Below are positions 26,923 to 34,837 of a stretch of DNA of 36,752 nucleotides, in pieces. The notes under the pieces are model-generated. The model saw only the letters and a program-made list of their open reading frames with translations. It made no database searches and had not been told where the DNA came from. Origin of the DNA: SZAS-103 sp964449135. GTDB lineage: Bacteria > Pseudomonadota > Gammaproteobacteria > Xanthomonadales > Xanthomonadaceae. The DNA is taken from positions 1 to 36,752 of the forward strand of contig CAYUXZ010000030.1 of the NCBI GenBank assembly GCA_964449135.1, read 5' to 3'. A program made the translations under genes and the position numbers. Every line of letters starts with the position of its first letter. Position 1 is the first letter of the stretch.

Positions 26923-27900
26923 ATGATCCCTCATATGCCGCACGGTCGACGGGTCGCGGCGCTCGTGCTGGTCGCCGCGTTCGCGACCGGCTGCGCGCGG
27001 CAAGCGCCGCAGGTGCTCGGGACGCTGGAATGGGACCGGATCACGCTGCCCGCGCCGGTGTCCGAGCGCATCGCCTCGACGTCCGTGCACGAAGGGCAGG
27101 TGGTCGCCGCCGGCGACACGCTGATGGTGCTCGAGCCCGAGCGCACGCGCGCGCGGCTCGACGCGGCGCAGGCCGATGTGCAGCGCCTGCAGCACGCGCT
27201 CGACGAACTGAAGCTCGGGCCGCGCCGCGAGGACATCGACGCCGCGCGCGCGCGACTAGGCGGCGCGCAGAGCGTCGCCGCGAATGCGCGCCAGGCGTTG
27301 GCGCGCGCGCGCGCGGAATTCGCACGCCAGGTGATCGCGCGAGCCAACCTAGATGCCGCGATCGCGACGTCCAGCAGCGCGGACGCGGACGCCGAAGCGG
27401 CCAGCCAAGCCCTTGCGGCCTTGCTGCACGGCAGCCGTCCCGAGGACATCGCACAGGCCGAGGCGGCCGTCGCCGCATCGAAGGCGCAAGCGGGCGCACT
27501 CGCTGTAGATCTCGAGCGCACGCGCATCGCGGCGCCACGCGCGGGCCGCATCGACAGCCTGCCGTACAAGCCCGGCGATCAGCCGCCGGTCGGCGCGCCG
27601 CTCGCGATCGAACTCGTCGGCGATGCGCCGTACGCGCGCGTGTATGTGCCCGAGCCGCAGCGCGCGGGCGTGCAGATCGGCCAGTCGGCGCGCGTGTTCG
27701 TCGCCGGCCGCGCGAACGCATACAGCGGCCGCGTGCGCGCGATCCGCAGCGAGCCGACGTTCACGCCGTACTACGCGCTCAACGGCGAGGATGCCGCGCG
27801 TCTGTCCTACCTCGCCGAGATCGAACTCGGCAAGGACGCCGCCGATCTGCCGATCGGCGTGCCGCTGCGCGCGGAATTCGTCGCGGGCTCCGCGCGGTGA
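26923..27900 (+). CDS. HlyD-type membrane fusion lipoprotein of an ABC efflux system
   Basis: A 325-residue periplasmic adaptor. The N-terminus is a lipoprotein signal with FATGC, lipidated at C24. A lipoyl-like strand (VSERIASTSVHEGQVVAAGDTLMVLEPE) starts the biotinyl-lipoyl half. A long helical hairpin rich in Ala, Arg and Gln follows (about 72-185), then the second lipoyl half IAAPRAGRIDSLPYKPGDQPPVGAPL. The arrangement matches YbhG/EmrA-like adaptors. The ATG at 26923 is chosen because GGAGG stands five bases upstream. Its stop overlaps the GTG start of the ATPase gene. Together with the next two genes it should form an efflux pump that borrows an outer-membrane channel encoded elsewhere. 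Confidence 0.88.
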   Translation: MIPHMPHGRRVAALVLVAAFATGCARQAPQVLGTLEWDRITLPAPVSERIASTSVHEGQVVAAGDTLMVLEPERTRARLDAAQADVQRLQHALDELKLGPRREDIDAARARLGGAQSVAANARQALARARAEFARQVIARANLDAAIATSSSADADAEAASQALAALLHGSRPEDIAQAEAAVAASKAQAGALAVDLERTRIAAPRAGRIDSLPYKPGDQPPVGAPLAIELVGDAPYARVYVPEPQRAGVQIGQSARVFVAGRANAYSGRVRAIRSEPTFTPYYALNGEDAARLSYLAEIELGKDAADLPIGVPLRAEFVAGSAR

Positions 27901-28868
27901 ATGCAACCGCGAACTCGTCGCCCGACTCACCCGCGATCCGCGCGCGCGGACTCAGCAAGCGTTTCGGCGCACTGACCGCGGTCGATCGCGTCGACCTGGA
28001 AGTGCCGCGTCGTCGCGTGTACGGCTTCCTCGGCCCGAACGGCTCGGGCAAGTCCACGACGATCCGCATGCTCTGCGGCCTGCTCACGCCCAGCGCGGGC
28101 GAGATCGAGGTGCTGGGCCTGCGCATTCCCGAGCAAGCCGAAGCATTGCGTCGCCGGATCGGCTACATGACCCAGAAGTTTTCGCTGTTCGATGACCTTT
28201 CCGTGCGCGAAAACTTCGAGTTCCTCGCCGCGATCCAGGGCGTGCCGCCCGAGCGCACGAAGCAGCGCATCGACGCGCTGATCGAGCAATACCATTTCGC
28301 CGACCGGCAGAAGCAGCTCGCCGGCACGATGAGCGGCGGCCAGAGGCAGCGCCTCGCATTGGCCTGCGCGGTGATCCACGAACCCGAGCTGCTGTTCCTC
28401 GACGAGCCGACCAGCGCGGTCGATCCCGAATCGCGCCGCGATTTCTGGGAAAAACTATTCGAGCTCGCCGACATCGGTACGACGATCCTCGTGTCCACGC
28501 ATTTGATGGACGAGGCCGAGCGCTGCCATCGCCTGGCCATTCTCGATCGTGGCGTGCTGGTCGCCGATGGCACGCCCGACGAGCTCACGAGTCGCCTGGA
28601 AGGCGGCACGCTGCTGGTCGAAACCGCCGATCCGCGCCGCGTGCAGCGCGCGCTCGTGGACGTGCAGGGCGTGCACGGCGTCGCCCAGGTCGGCAACGCG
28701 CTGCGCGTGTTGATCGACGCGAAGGACACGGCTGCGACGCGGCAGCGCATCGACGCCGCGCTCACGAAAGCCGGCGTGACCGCGAATGTCGCCGAGGTGC
28801 CGCCGAACCTCGAGGACGTGTTCGTCGCCGCCACGCGCAGCGACGCGCGCACGGAGCGCGCTGCATGA
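27897..28868 (+). CDS. ABC transporter ATP-binding protein
   Basis: A 323-residue ABC ATPase. Walker A is GPNGSGKST (46-54), the signature MSGGQRQR (145-152), Walker B LLFLDEPTS (165-173), and the switch histidine lies in STHLMDEAERC. The C-terminal extension (about 235-323) with PPNLEDVFV is typical of ATPases paired with ABC-2 exporters such as YbhF. The start is the GTG at 27897, which overlaps the stop of the adaptor gene (GTGA). An ATG four bases later is out of frame. It provides the energy for the permease downstream, whose start overlaps its stop by four bases. Confidence 0.94.
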   Translation: MNATANSSPDSPAIRARGLSKRFGALTAVDRVDLEVPRRRVYGFLGPNGSGKSTTIRMLCGLLTPSAGEIEVLGLRIPEQAEALRRRIGYMTQKFSLFDDLSVRENFEFLAAIQGVPPERTKQRIDALIEQYHFADRQKQLAGTMSGGQRQRLALACAVIHEPELLFLDEPTSAVDPESRRDFWEKLFELADIGTTILVSTHLMDEAERCHRLAILDRGVLVADGTPDELTSRLEGGTLLVETADPRRVQRALVDVQGVHGVAQVGNALRVLIDAKDTAATRQRIDAALTKAGVTANVAEVPPNLEDVFVAATRSDARTERAA

Positions 28869-29989
28869 ACCTGCGCCGGCTCTGGGCGATCGTGACCAAG
28901 GAATTGCGCCAGCTGCGCCGCGACCGCATGACCGCGGCGATGATCGTCGGCATCCCGGTGATCCAGCTCACCCTGTTCGGCTATGCGATCAACACCAACG
29001 TGCGCGGCCTGCACGCGGGCATCGTCGACCAGGCGCATACCACCGCCTCGCGCGCGCTGCTGATGGACCTGCTCGCGACCGACGTGGTGATGCCGACCGA
29101 GACGGCCGACACGCCGCAGCAGTTGATGGACCTGATCCGTCGCGGACGGATCAGCGTTGGCATCGTCGTCCCCCCGGATTTCGAACGGCGTCGCGCGGAA
29201 GGCCGCGAAGCGGTGCAGATCCTCGTCGACGGCAGCGACACCGCGGTGCAGAGCGCTGCCGCGCAGCTCGCGCAGGCGCCGATCGGCAACACCGCGCAGG
29301 CTCCGATCACGAGCGCAACGCGCGCACCCGCGACCAGCACGCCGCCGGCGGGGCAGGTCAGCGTGGTGAGCTTTTACAACCCCGAGCGGCGTTCGGCGGT
29401 CAACATCGTGCCGGGCCTGATCGGCGTGATCCTGACGATGACGATGGTGCTGTTCACCGGCATCGCGATCGTGCGCGAACGCGAGCGCGGCAACATGGAA
29501 CTGCTGATCGCCACGCCGCTGACGAGTTCGGAGCTGATGATCGGCAAGGTGCTTCCCTACATCGCGATCGGACTGGTGCAGACCACGGTCGTGCTCTCGC
29601 TGGGCGTGTGGCTGTTCGACGTTCCGATCCGCGGCACGCTGCTCGACGTCTACGGCGCGGCGGGATTGCTGATCCTCGCCAACCTCGCGCTGGGCCTGCT
29701 GATCTCCACGCGCGCATCCACGCAGTTCCAGGCGATGCAGATGTCGTTCTTCGTGTTCCTGCCGTCGATCCTGCTGTCGGGCTTCATGTTCCCGTTCGCG
29801 GGCATGCCGCGCGTCGCGCAATGGATCGCCGAGGTGCTGCCGCTGACGCATTTCCTGCGCCTGATCCGCGGCGTGATGCTGCGCGGCGGCGCGCTGTGGG
29901 AGCTCTGGCCCGACATCGCCGCGCTGCTGGCCTTCATCGTCGTGATGATGACGCTGGCGATCTCGCGGTTCCGCAAGCGGCTGGATTGA
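28865..29989 (+). CDS. ABC-2 type transporter permease
   Basis: A 374-residue inner-membrane permease of the ABC-2 family (YbhS/YbhR/YhhJ type). One transmembrane segment near the N-terminus (about 25-43) is followed by a large periplasmic domain (about 45-180) that contains a low-complexity Ala/Pro/Thr stretch. Five further hydrophobic segments follow: VPGLIGVILTMTMVLFTGIA, the region after ELMIGKVLPY, a third around LLILANLALGLLI, a fourth around FFVFLPSILLSGFMF and a last before ISRFRKRLD. The conserved GNMELLIATPL lies in the cytoplasmic coupling region. It overlaps the ATPase gene by four bases. Only one permease gene is present, so a homodimer is likely. The substrate is unknown. Confidence 0.93.
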   Translation: MNLRRLWAIVTKELRQLRRDRMTAAMIVGIPVIQLTLFGYAINTNVRGLHAGIVDQAHTTASRALLMDLLATDVVMPTETADTPQQLMDLIRRGRISVGIVVPPDFERRRAEGREAVQILVDGSDTAVQSAAAQLAQAPIGNTAQAPITSATRAPATSTPPAGQVSVVSFYNPERRSAVNIVPGLIGVILTMTMVLFTGIAIVRERERGNMELLIATPLTSSELMIGKVLPYIAIGLVQTTVVLSLGVWLFDVPIRGTLLDVYGAAGLLILANLALGLLISTRASTQFQAMQMSFFVFLPSILLSGFMFPFAGMPRVAQWIAEVLPLTHFLRLIRGVMLRGGALWELWPDIAALLAFIVVMMTLAISRFRKRLD

Positions 29990-30001
29990 TGCGCGAGTGT
30001 G

Positions 30002-30325
30002 TTAATGCTGCCGTGAAGTCGCGTCCATTGGATTGATTGGCCACGTGTGAAACACATAGACCTCGCGATCAACTAGAGCCTGGTCGAAGTGATCGATGGT
30101 TTCTTGTGGCACTTCGCTTCGGCCGACAAGTTCGGGGGCTTGTTCGACCTCGACAAGATCCCAGCCAGAATCTCGAATGAACTTCGTTGCGTGAAGAACT
30201 GGATCTTCCGCGAGTCCGGGTATTTGCCAACAGACAACAAACGCTCCGTCGAATTGTTGGGATTCTGGTGACGTTGGCTGTGGCCTTACTTCAAGCTTGA
30301 AAACCCATAGCTGTGGAGCGTTCAC
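30002..30325 (-). CDS. small hypothetical protein, low G+C, coupled to miaB
   Basis: A 107-residue soluble protein I do not recognise. It has neither signal peptide nor membrane segment. Visible blocks are LWVFKLEVRPQP, FVVCWQIPG, FIRDSGWDLVEVEQAPELV and EVYVFHTWPI, a mixed alpha/beta pattern rich in Trp and acidic residues. The start is a GTG at 30325 that overlaps the miaB stop (GTGA), with AGGA about seven bases upstream, so translation would be coupled to miaB. Hand counting gives about 52% G+C for this stretch, against about 75% in a 60-base sample just upstream (29881-29940), which suggests a different origin. It converges with the permease gene at 29989. That the frame is coding rests on this arrangement, not on family evidence. 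Confidence 0.62.
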   Translation of the reverse strand: MNAPQLWVFKLEVRPQPTSPESQQFDGAFVVCWQIPGLAEDPVLHATKFIRDSGWDLVEVEQAPELVGRSEVPQETIDHFDQALVDREVYVFHTWPINPMDATSRQH

Positions 30326-31671
30326 GCAGCTTCCTGCTCATTCGTCAGTACCACACGCCCACGCAAGGAATTGCTCATCACTTGCGTGATGGTCACGTCG
30401 ACGAACCGGCCAACCATTCGTGCGTCGCCGGGGAAATTCACGAAACGCATGTTCTCCGTGCGACCGGCGAACTCGTTCGGGTTCTTTTTCGACGGACCTT
30501 CGACCAGCACCGACTGCATGGTGCCGAGCATTGCCTCGGAAATCTTGCGCGCGTTCGCGGTCAGCGCAGCCTGCAGGCGCTCCAGGCGCGCGTGCTTCTC
30601 CGCCGACGGCGTCTCGTCGGGCAGGTTCGCGGCGGGCGTACCCGGTCGCGCGGAGTAGATGAAGGAGAACGACTGGTCGAAGCCGACGTCCTCCACGAGT
30701 TTCATCGTTGCCTCGAAGTCCTTGTCGGTCTCTCCGGGGAAGCCGACGATCAGGTCGGTGCTGATGCAGATGTCCGGCACCGCTTCGCGCAGGCGGCGCA
30801 GCTTGGCCTTGTACTCGAGCACGGTGTGGTTGCGCTTCATCGCGGCGAGGATGCGGTCGGAGCCGGCCTGGACCGGCAGGTGCAGGAACTTCGCCAGCTG
30901 CGGCACGTCGCGGTGGGCCTCGATTAGGGCGTCGGAGAACTCCAGCGGGTGCGAGGTGGTGTAGCGGATGCGGCCGATGCCTTCGATGGTGGCGATCGCG
31001 CGGATCAACAGCGCGAGGTCCGCCTTCTCGTCGGACTCGAACATCGCGCCGCGGTAGCCGTTGACGTTCTGGCCGAGCAGGTTGACCTCGCGCACGCCCT
31101 GCGCGGCGAGCTGGGCCACCTCGGCGAGCACGTCGTCGAACGGCCGGCTGACTTCCTCGCCGCGGGTGTAGGGCACCACGCAGAACGAGCAGTACTTCGA
31201 GCAGCCCTCCATGATCGACACGAAGGCGGTCGGGCCCTCGGCGCGCGGCTCGGGCAGGCGGTCGAACTTCTCGATCTCGGGGAAGCTGATGTCCACCTGC
31301 GGGCTGCCGCTGGCGCGGCGCTCGTCAATCATCGCCGGCAGGCGGTGCAGGGTCTGCGGGCCGAACACGAGATCCACGAACGGCGCGCGCTCGATGATTG
31401 CGTTGCCTTCCTGCGAGGCCACGCAGCCGCCGACGCCGATGATCAGCTTCGGGTTCTGCTGCTTGAGCAGGCGCCAGCGGCCGAGCTGGGAGAACACCTT
31501 CTCCTGCGCCTTCTCGCGGATCGAGCAGGTGTTGACCAGGACCACGTCGGCCTGGGAGGCGTCGTCGGTCAACTCCAGGCCGTGCTCGGCGGCCAGCACG
31601 TCGGCCATCTTGGCCGAGTCGTACACGTTCATCTGGCAACCGTGGGTGGTGATGTGCAGCTTGCCGGCCAT
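30322..31671 (-). CDS. miaB: tRNA-2-methylthio-N6-dimethylallyladenosine synthase MiaB
   Basis: A 449-residue radical SAM methylthiotransferase that adds the methylthio group at position 2 of i6A37 in tRNAs reading UNN codons. The N-terminal UPF0004 domain carries C12 (HGCQMN), C49 (NTCSIREKA) and C83 (GGCVASQ) for the auxiliary cluster. The radical SAM cluster motif is C157-x3-C161-x2-C164 in GCSKYCSFC, followed by VPYTRG. A TRAM domain forms the C-terminus (EGPSKKNPNEFAGRTENMRFVNF). The frame is open further upstream, but the ATG at 31671 is preferred because a promoter at 31700-31728 would begin transcription only about 22 bases before it. No clear Shine-Dalgarno is visible. The low-G+C gene at 30002-30325 overlaps its stop. 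Confidence 0.96.
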   Translation of the reverse strand: MAGKLHITTHGCQMNVYDSAKMADVLAAEHGLELTDDASQADVVLVNTCSIREKAQEKVFSQLGRWRLLKQQNPKLIIGVGGCVASQEGNAIIERAPFVDLVFGPQTLHRLPAMIDERRASGSPQVDISFPEIEKFDRLPEPRAEGPTAFVSIMEGCSKYCSFCVVPYTRGEEVSRPFDDVLAEVAQLAAQGVREVNLLGQNVNGYRGAMFESDEKADLALLIRAIATIEGIGRIRYTTSHPLEFSDALIEAHRDVPQLAKFLHLPVQAGSDRILAAMKRNHTVLEYKAKLRRLREAVPDICISTDLIVGFPGETDKDFEATMKLVEDVGFDQSFSFIYSARPGTPAANLPDETPSAEKHARLERLQAALTANARKISEAMLGTMQSVLVEGPSKKNPNEFAGRTENMRFVNFPGDARMVGRFVDVTITQVMSNSLRGRVVLTNEQEAA

Positions 31672-31699
31672 GGAGGTGCATCTTGGAAGCGAAGCGACT

Positions 31700-31728
31700 A
31701 TTGTAGGCCGCGCAGGATGCCGCGCCAA
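31700..31728 (-). promoter_or_regulatory. sigma70-type promoter of miaB
   Basis: On the minus strand TTGGCG (31728-31723) is followed after 17 bases by TACAAT (31705-31700). The predicted start near 31693 gives a leader of about 22 bases and rules out longer MiaB starts. Confidence 0.6.
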
Positions 31729-31771
31729 ACCCATGATCCATAAGGGACATGATTCACAGGAGCCGGGTGGC

Positions 31772-32800
31772 ATGAGGCAGGGGCCGATGATCCGACGCAA
31801 GCGCGCACTGTGGGCAACGATCCTCGCGCTGTGGCTGAGTGCGCCGGCGGCCGCGGGCACCCTGTACCGCTGCAGCGGCGGCGCGGACGAAGCGACCAAC
31901 TATTCCAGCCGGCCGGTTCCGGGAATGGCCTGCAAACCCATCAGCTACAAGGGCGGCAGCGCGCACTCGAAGACGCCGGTGGCCTACGGTTTCGGACCGG
32001 GCGCGGCGACCGACGCAACCGCGCCGGCTGGGTTCGACACCAGCGCGAATTCGACGACGACCGCCTCCGGATCGGTCGCGATCCCCGCCGCGACCGGTTC
32101 GCCGGCGCTCGCGAAAGTCGGTTCCGCGCCGGCAAAACCTGCGTCGGGCGGATCGGGCAGCGCGCCGCACGTCGAGTTCCGCACTTCGGAGAGTTCCGAA
32201 TCGCTTGCGGCGCCGGAGATTCCCAAGGGTGTGCAGGCGCGCATCACCCGCGGCGCGATGTACAAGTACACCCGCGACGGCATCAACACCTATACCAACG
32301 TGCGACCGCCGAGCGGCGTGGGCGCGCAGGTGCTGTTCACCTACATCGAGACCTGCTACGCCTGCGCGCCGCTGCCGGGCGTGAATTTCTCCACGACCGC
32401 GCTAAACACCACCGCCTACACCGCCGAGATCGCGGCCGCCGCGCGCGCCTACGGCGTTGACGAGTGGCTGGTGCGCGCGATCATCCACGCCGAGTCCGAC
32501 TACAACCCGAACGCGCTGTCGTACAAGGGCGCGCAGGGCCTGATGCAGCTCATGCCCAACACCGCGAGTCGTTTCGGGGTACAGAATCCATTCGCGGCCG
32601 CCGAGAACATCAACGGCGGAGTGCAGTACCTGGCGTTCCTCAACAAGCGCTACGGCGGCGATGTGCAACGGGTCGCCGCGGCCTACAACGCCGGCGAAGG
32701 GGCGGTGGATCGCTACGGCGGGGTGCCGCCGTACGCCGAGACCCAGCTGTACGTCCAGCGCGTCGGCATGTTGGCCGAGCGCTACCGCGGCGCGAAATAG
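31772..32800 (+). CDS. lytic transglycosylase (SLT domain) with DUF4124-like segments
   Basis: A 342-residue exported peptidoglycan-cleaving enzyme. The signal peptide covers about 1-29 (SAPAAAG). Two DUF4124-like segments are seen: TLYRCSGGADEATNYSSRPV just after the signal, and MYKYTRDGINTYTNVRPP (about 169-186). They are separated by a Ser/Ala/Thr-rich linker. The SLT domain (about 215-335) has the catalytic E241 in HAESDYNPNALS, then KGAQGLMQLMPNTA and AAYNAGEGAVDRYGG, all conserved. It cuts the MurNAc-GlcNAc bond to give 1,6-anhydromuropeptides. The ATG at 31772 has AGGAG upstream; an in-frame ATG at 31787 is an alternative and would keep the signal peptide. It is divergent from miaB. 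Confidence 0.92.
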   Translation: MRQGPMIRRKRALWATILALWLSAPAAAGTLYRCSGGADEATNYSSRPVPGMACKPISYKGGSAHSKTPVAYGFGPGAATDATAPAGFDTSANSTTTASGSVAIPAATGSPALAKVGSAPAKPASGGSGSAPHVEFRTSESSESLAAPEIPKGVQARITRGAMYKYTRDGINTYTNVRPPSGVGAQVLFTYIETCYACAPLPGVNFSTTALNTTAYTAEIAAAARAYGVDEWLVRAIIHAESDYNPNALSYKGAQGLMQLMPNTASRFGVQNPFAAAENINGGVQYLAFLNKRYGGDVQRVAAAYNAGEGAVDRYGGVPPYAETQLYVQRVGMLAERYRGAK

Positions 32801-32864
32801 CCCCCTTGCAGAACCGATCGCCGGGTCGCAAAGGCCCTCCGCAGGCGGTTTTGCGCATTCGGCG

Positions 32865-32894
32865 TTGTGGCCCGCTCGGCCGTTCCGTTACACT
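32865..32894 (+). promoter_or_regulatory. possible promoter of the petABC-sspAB operon
   Basis: TTGTGG (32865-32870) and TACACT (32889-32894) stand 18 bases apart, about 66 bases before the petA ATG. Only a moderate match, but it lies in the one gap where the operon promoter is expected. Confidence 0.35.
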
Positions 32895-32960
32895 TCGCTG
32901 TCCGCGCCGGGCGGGGTCTCGCGCGCGATTCACCCTTACGTAATTTTTGCGGAGAGCCGG

Positions 32961-33566
32961 ATGGCTAACCAAGAGGTCAACAGCGGCCGCCGCCGATTCC
33001 TGACCCTGACCACGGCCGTGGTCGGTGCGGTCGGAGCGGCGGGGGCAGCCGTTCCGTTTGCGCGTTCGTGGCTGCCCAGCGTCGAGGCGCTGCTCGCCGG
33101 CGGTCCGGTGGATGTGGATATCAGCAAGCTGGACGCCGAACCGGGCATGTTCATGCGCATCAAGTGGCGCGGCCAGCCGGTGTTCGTGTTCCGGCGCACG
33201 GCCGAACAGTTGGCGGTGCTGCCGAGCCTGGACGGGCTGCTGGTCGATCCGAACTCGGACGTCACCGAGCTCACCCCGGCCTTCGCGAAGAACGCCGCGC
33301 GTGCGATCAAGCCGGAAATCGGCGTGCTGGTCGGCATCTGCACCCACCTGGGCTGCGTGCCGATCCACAAGCCCGAGGTGCAGCCGCAGCCGTTCGATTC
33401 GAACTGGAAGGGCGGTTTCTTCTGCCCCTGCCATGGCTCGCGCTACGACCTGGCCGGCCGCGTCTATAAAAACGTGCCCGCGCCGAAGAACCTCGAAGTG
33501 CCGCCGTACCGCTTCGTTGACGACAACCACATCGTCATCGGCGAAGCGCCGAAGGGAGCCGCGTGA
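32961..33566 (+). CDS. petA: ubiquinol-cytochrome c reductase Rieske iron-sulfur subunit
   Basis: A 201-residue Rieske protein of the cytochrome bc1 complex, passing electrons from ubiquinol to cytochrome c1. GRRRFLTL (9-16) begins a Tat-type uncleaved signal anchor, followed by a hydrophobic Ala/Gly-rich segment (about 17-34). The [2Fe-2S] ligands are C127 and H129 in CTHLGC and C155 and H158 in CPCHGS, with the disulfide pair C132 and C157. The closing motif PAPKNLEVPPYRF is conserved. It is the first gene of petABC; GGAGA stands five bases before the ATG, and the stop overlaps the petB start by one base. Confidence 0.97.
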   Translation: MANQEVNSGRRRFLTLTTAVVGAVGAAGAAVPFARSWLPSVEALLAGGPVDVDISKLDAEPGMFMRIKWRGQPVFVFRRTAEQLAVLPSLDGLLVDPNSDVTELTPAFAKNAARAIKPEIGVLVGICTHLGCVPIHKPEVQPQPFDSNWKGGFFCPCHGSRYDLAGRVYKNVPAPKNLEVPPYRFVDDNHIVIGEAPKGAA

Positions 33567-34837
33567 TGTCCGAGAGCTTTTTCACCCGCGCCGCGAACGG
33601 CGTGATGGACTGGGTCAACGACCGCGCGCCGGGCCTGATGCCGGCGTACCGCAAGCACATGACCGAGTACTACGCGCCGAAGAACTTCAACCTCTGGTAC
33701 TACTTCGGCTCGCTGGCGTTGCTGGCGCTGGTCAACCAGATCGTCACCGGCATCTTCCTGACGATGCACTACAAGCCGGGCGCGGAAACCGCGTTCGCTT
33801 CGGTCGAGTACATCATGCGCGACGTGCCGGCGGGCTGGCTGATCCGCTACATGCACACGACCGGCGCCTCGCTGTTCTTCGTCGTGGTCTACCTGCACAT
33901 GTTCCGCGGCCTGATCTACGGCTCCAGTCGCAAGCCGCGCGAGCTGGTGTGGCTTCTGGGCATGGTGATCTTCCTGGTGCTGATGGCCGAAGCGTTCATG
34001 GGCTACATCCTGCCGTACGGCAACATGAGCTATCACGGCGCGAAAGTGATCATCAACCTGTTCGGTGCGATCCCCTATGTCGGCGGCGCGCTGACCGAGT
34101 GGATCCGCGGCGACTTCGTGGTCGGCGATGCGACGCTCAACCGATTCTTCGCGCTGCACGTGGTCGCGCTGCCGCTGGTGCTGCTGCTGCTGGTCGTGCT
34201 GCATCTGGGCGCGCTGCACGAGGTCGGCTCGAACAATCCCGATGGCGTGGAGATCAAGAAGGGTCCGAAGGGCAACCACTGGTCCGAGAAGGCACCGGCC
34301 GACGGCATCCCGTTCCATCCGTACTACACGGTCAAGGATCTGTTCGGCGCGTCGTTCTTCCTGATCGTCGCGGCCTTCATCATCTTCTTCGAGCCGACCG
34401 TCGGCGGCTGGTTCCTGGAGCCGGACAACTTCACACCGGCCGATCCGCTGGTCACGCCCGAGCACATCAAGCCGGTGTGGTACTTCACCCCGTTCTACGC
34501 GATGTTGCGCGCGGTGCCCTCGTTCGCCGGCACGCAGATCTGGGGCGTGATCGTGATGGGCGCGGCGGTGATGATCCTGTTCGGGATCCCGTGGCTGGAT
34601 CGCAGCCCGGTGAAGTCCATCCGCTACCGCCCGCTGCTCGCGAAAGTGCTGATCATGGCCTTCGCGGCGGTCTTCCTGATGCTGATGTACCTGGGCACGC
34701 AGCCGGCCGAAGGCCTGCTGACGACGCTCGCGCAGATCGGGACGCTGCTCTATTTCCTGTTCTTCTTCACGATGCCGTTCTGGTCGCGAATGGGAACCTT
34801 CAAGCCGGTGCCGGAACGGGTGACGATGCATGACTAA
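33566..34837 (+). CDS. petB: ubiquinol-cytochrome c reductase cytochrome b subunit
   Basis: A 423-residue polytopic membrane protein carrying the quinone sites of complex III. The four haem-b ligand histidines are H97, H111, H198 and H213, in YMHTTG, YLHMFRG, ALHVVA and VLHLGALH. GYILPYGNMSYHGAKV and FHPYYTVKDLFG are conserved. The Qo-site PEWY motif appears here as PVWY (KPVWYFTPFYAMLRA). The ATG at 33566 overlaps the petA stop (TGATG); a GTG one codon earlier is possible. The last bases overlap the petC start by eight. Full length, with both the N-terminal haem half and the C-terminal half in a single protein, as in proteobacteria. Confidence 0.97.
   Translation: MSESFFTRAANGVMDWVNDRAPGLMPAYRKHMTEYYAPKNFNLWYYFGSLALLALVNQIVTGIFLTMHYKPGAETAFASVEYIMRDVPAGWLIRYMHTTGASLFFVVVYLHMFRGLIYGSSRKPRELVWLLGMVIFLVLMAEAFMGYILPYGNMSYHGAKVIINLFGAIPYVGGALTEWIRGDFVVGDATLNRFFALHVVALPLVLLLLVVLHLGALHEVGSNNPDGVEIKKGPKGNHWSEKAPADGIPFHPYYTVKDLFGASFFLIVAAFIIFFEPTVGGWFLEPDNFTPADPLVTPEHIKPVWYFTPFYAMLRAVPSFAGTQIWGVIVMGAAVMILFGIPWLDRSPVKSIRYRPLLAKVLIMAFAAVFLMLMYLGTQPAEGLLTTLAQIGTLLYFLFFFTMPFWSRMGTFKPVPERVTMHD

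Noticed and set aside
30089..30271. Small plus-strand open frame opposite the low-G+C gene
   Set aside because: No ribosome-binding site and no coupling to a neighbour; the minus-strand frame is longer, has AGGA and overlaps the miaB stop.
31672..31899. N-terminal extension of MiaB by 76 codons
   Set aside because: The promoter at 31700-31728 would start transcription downstream of those codons, and the family starts at the GKLHITTHGCQMN segment.
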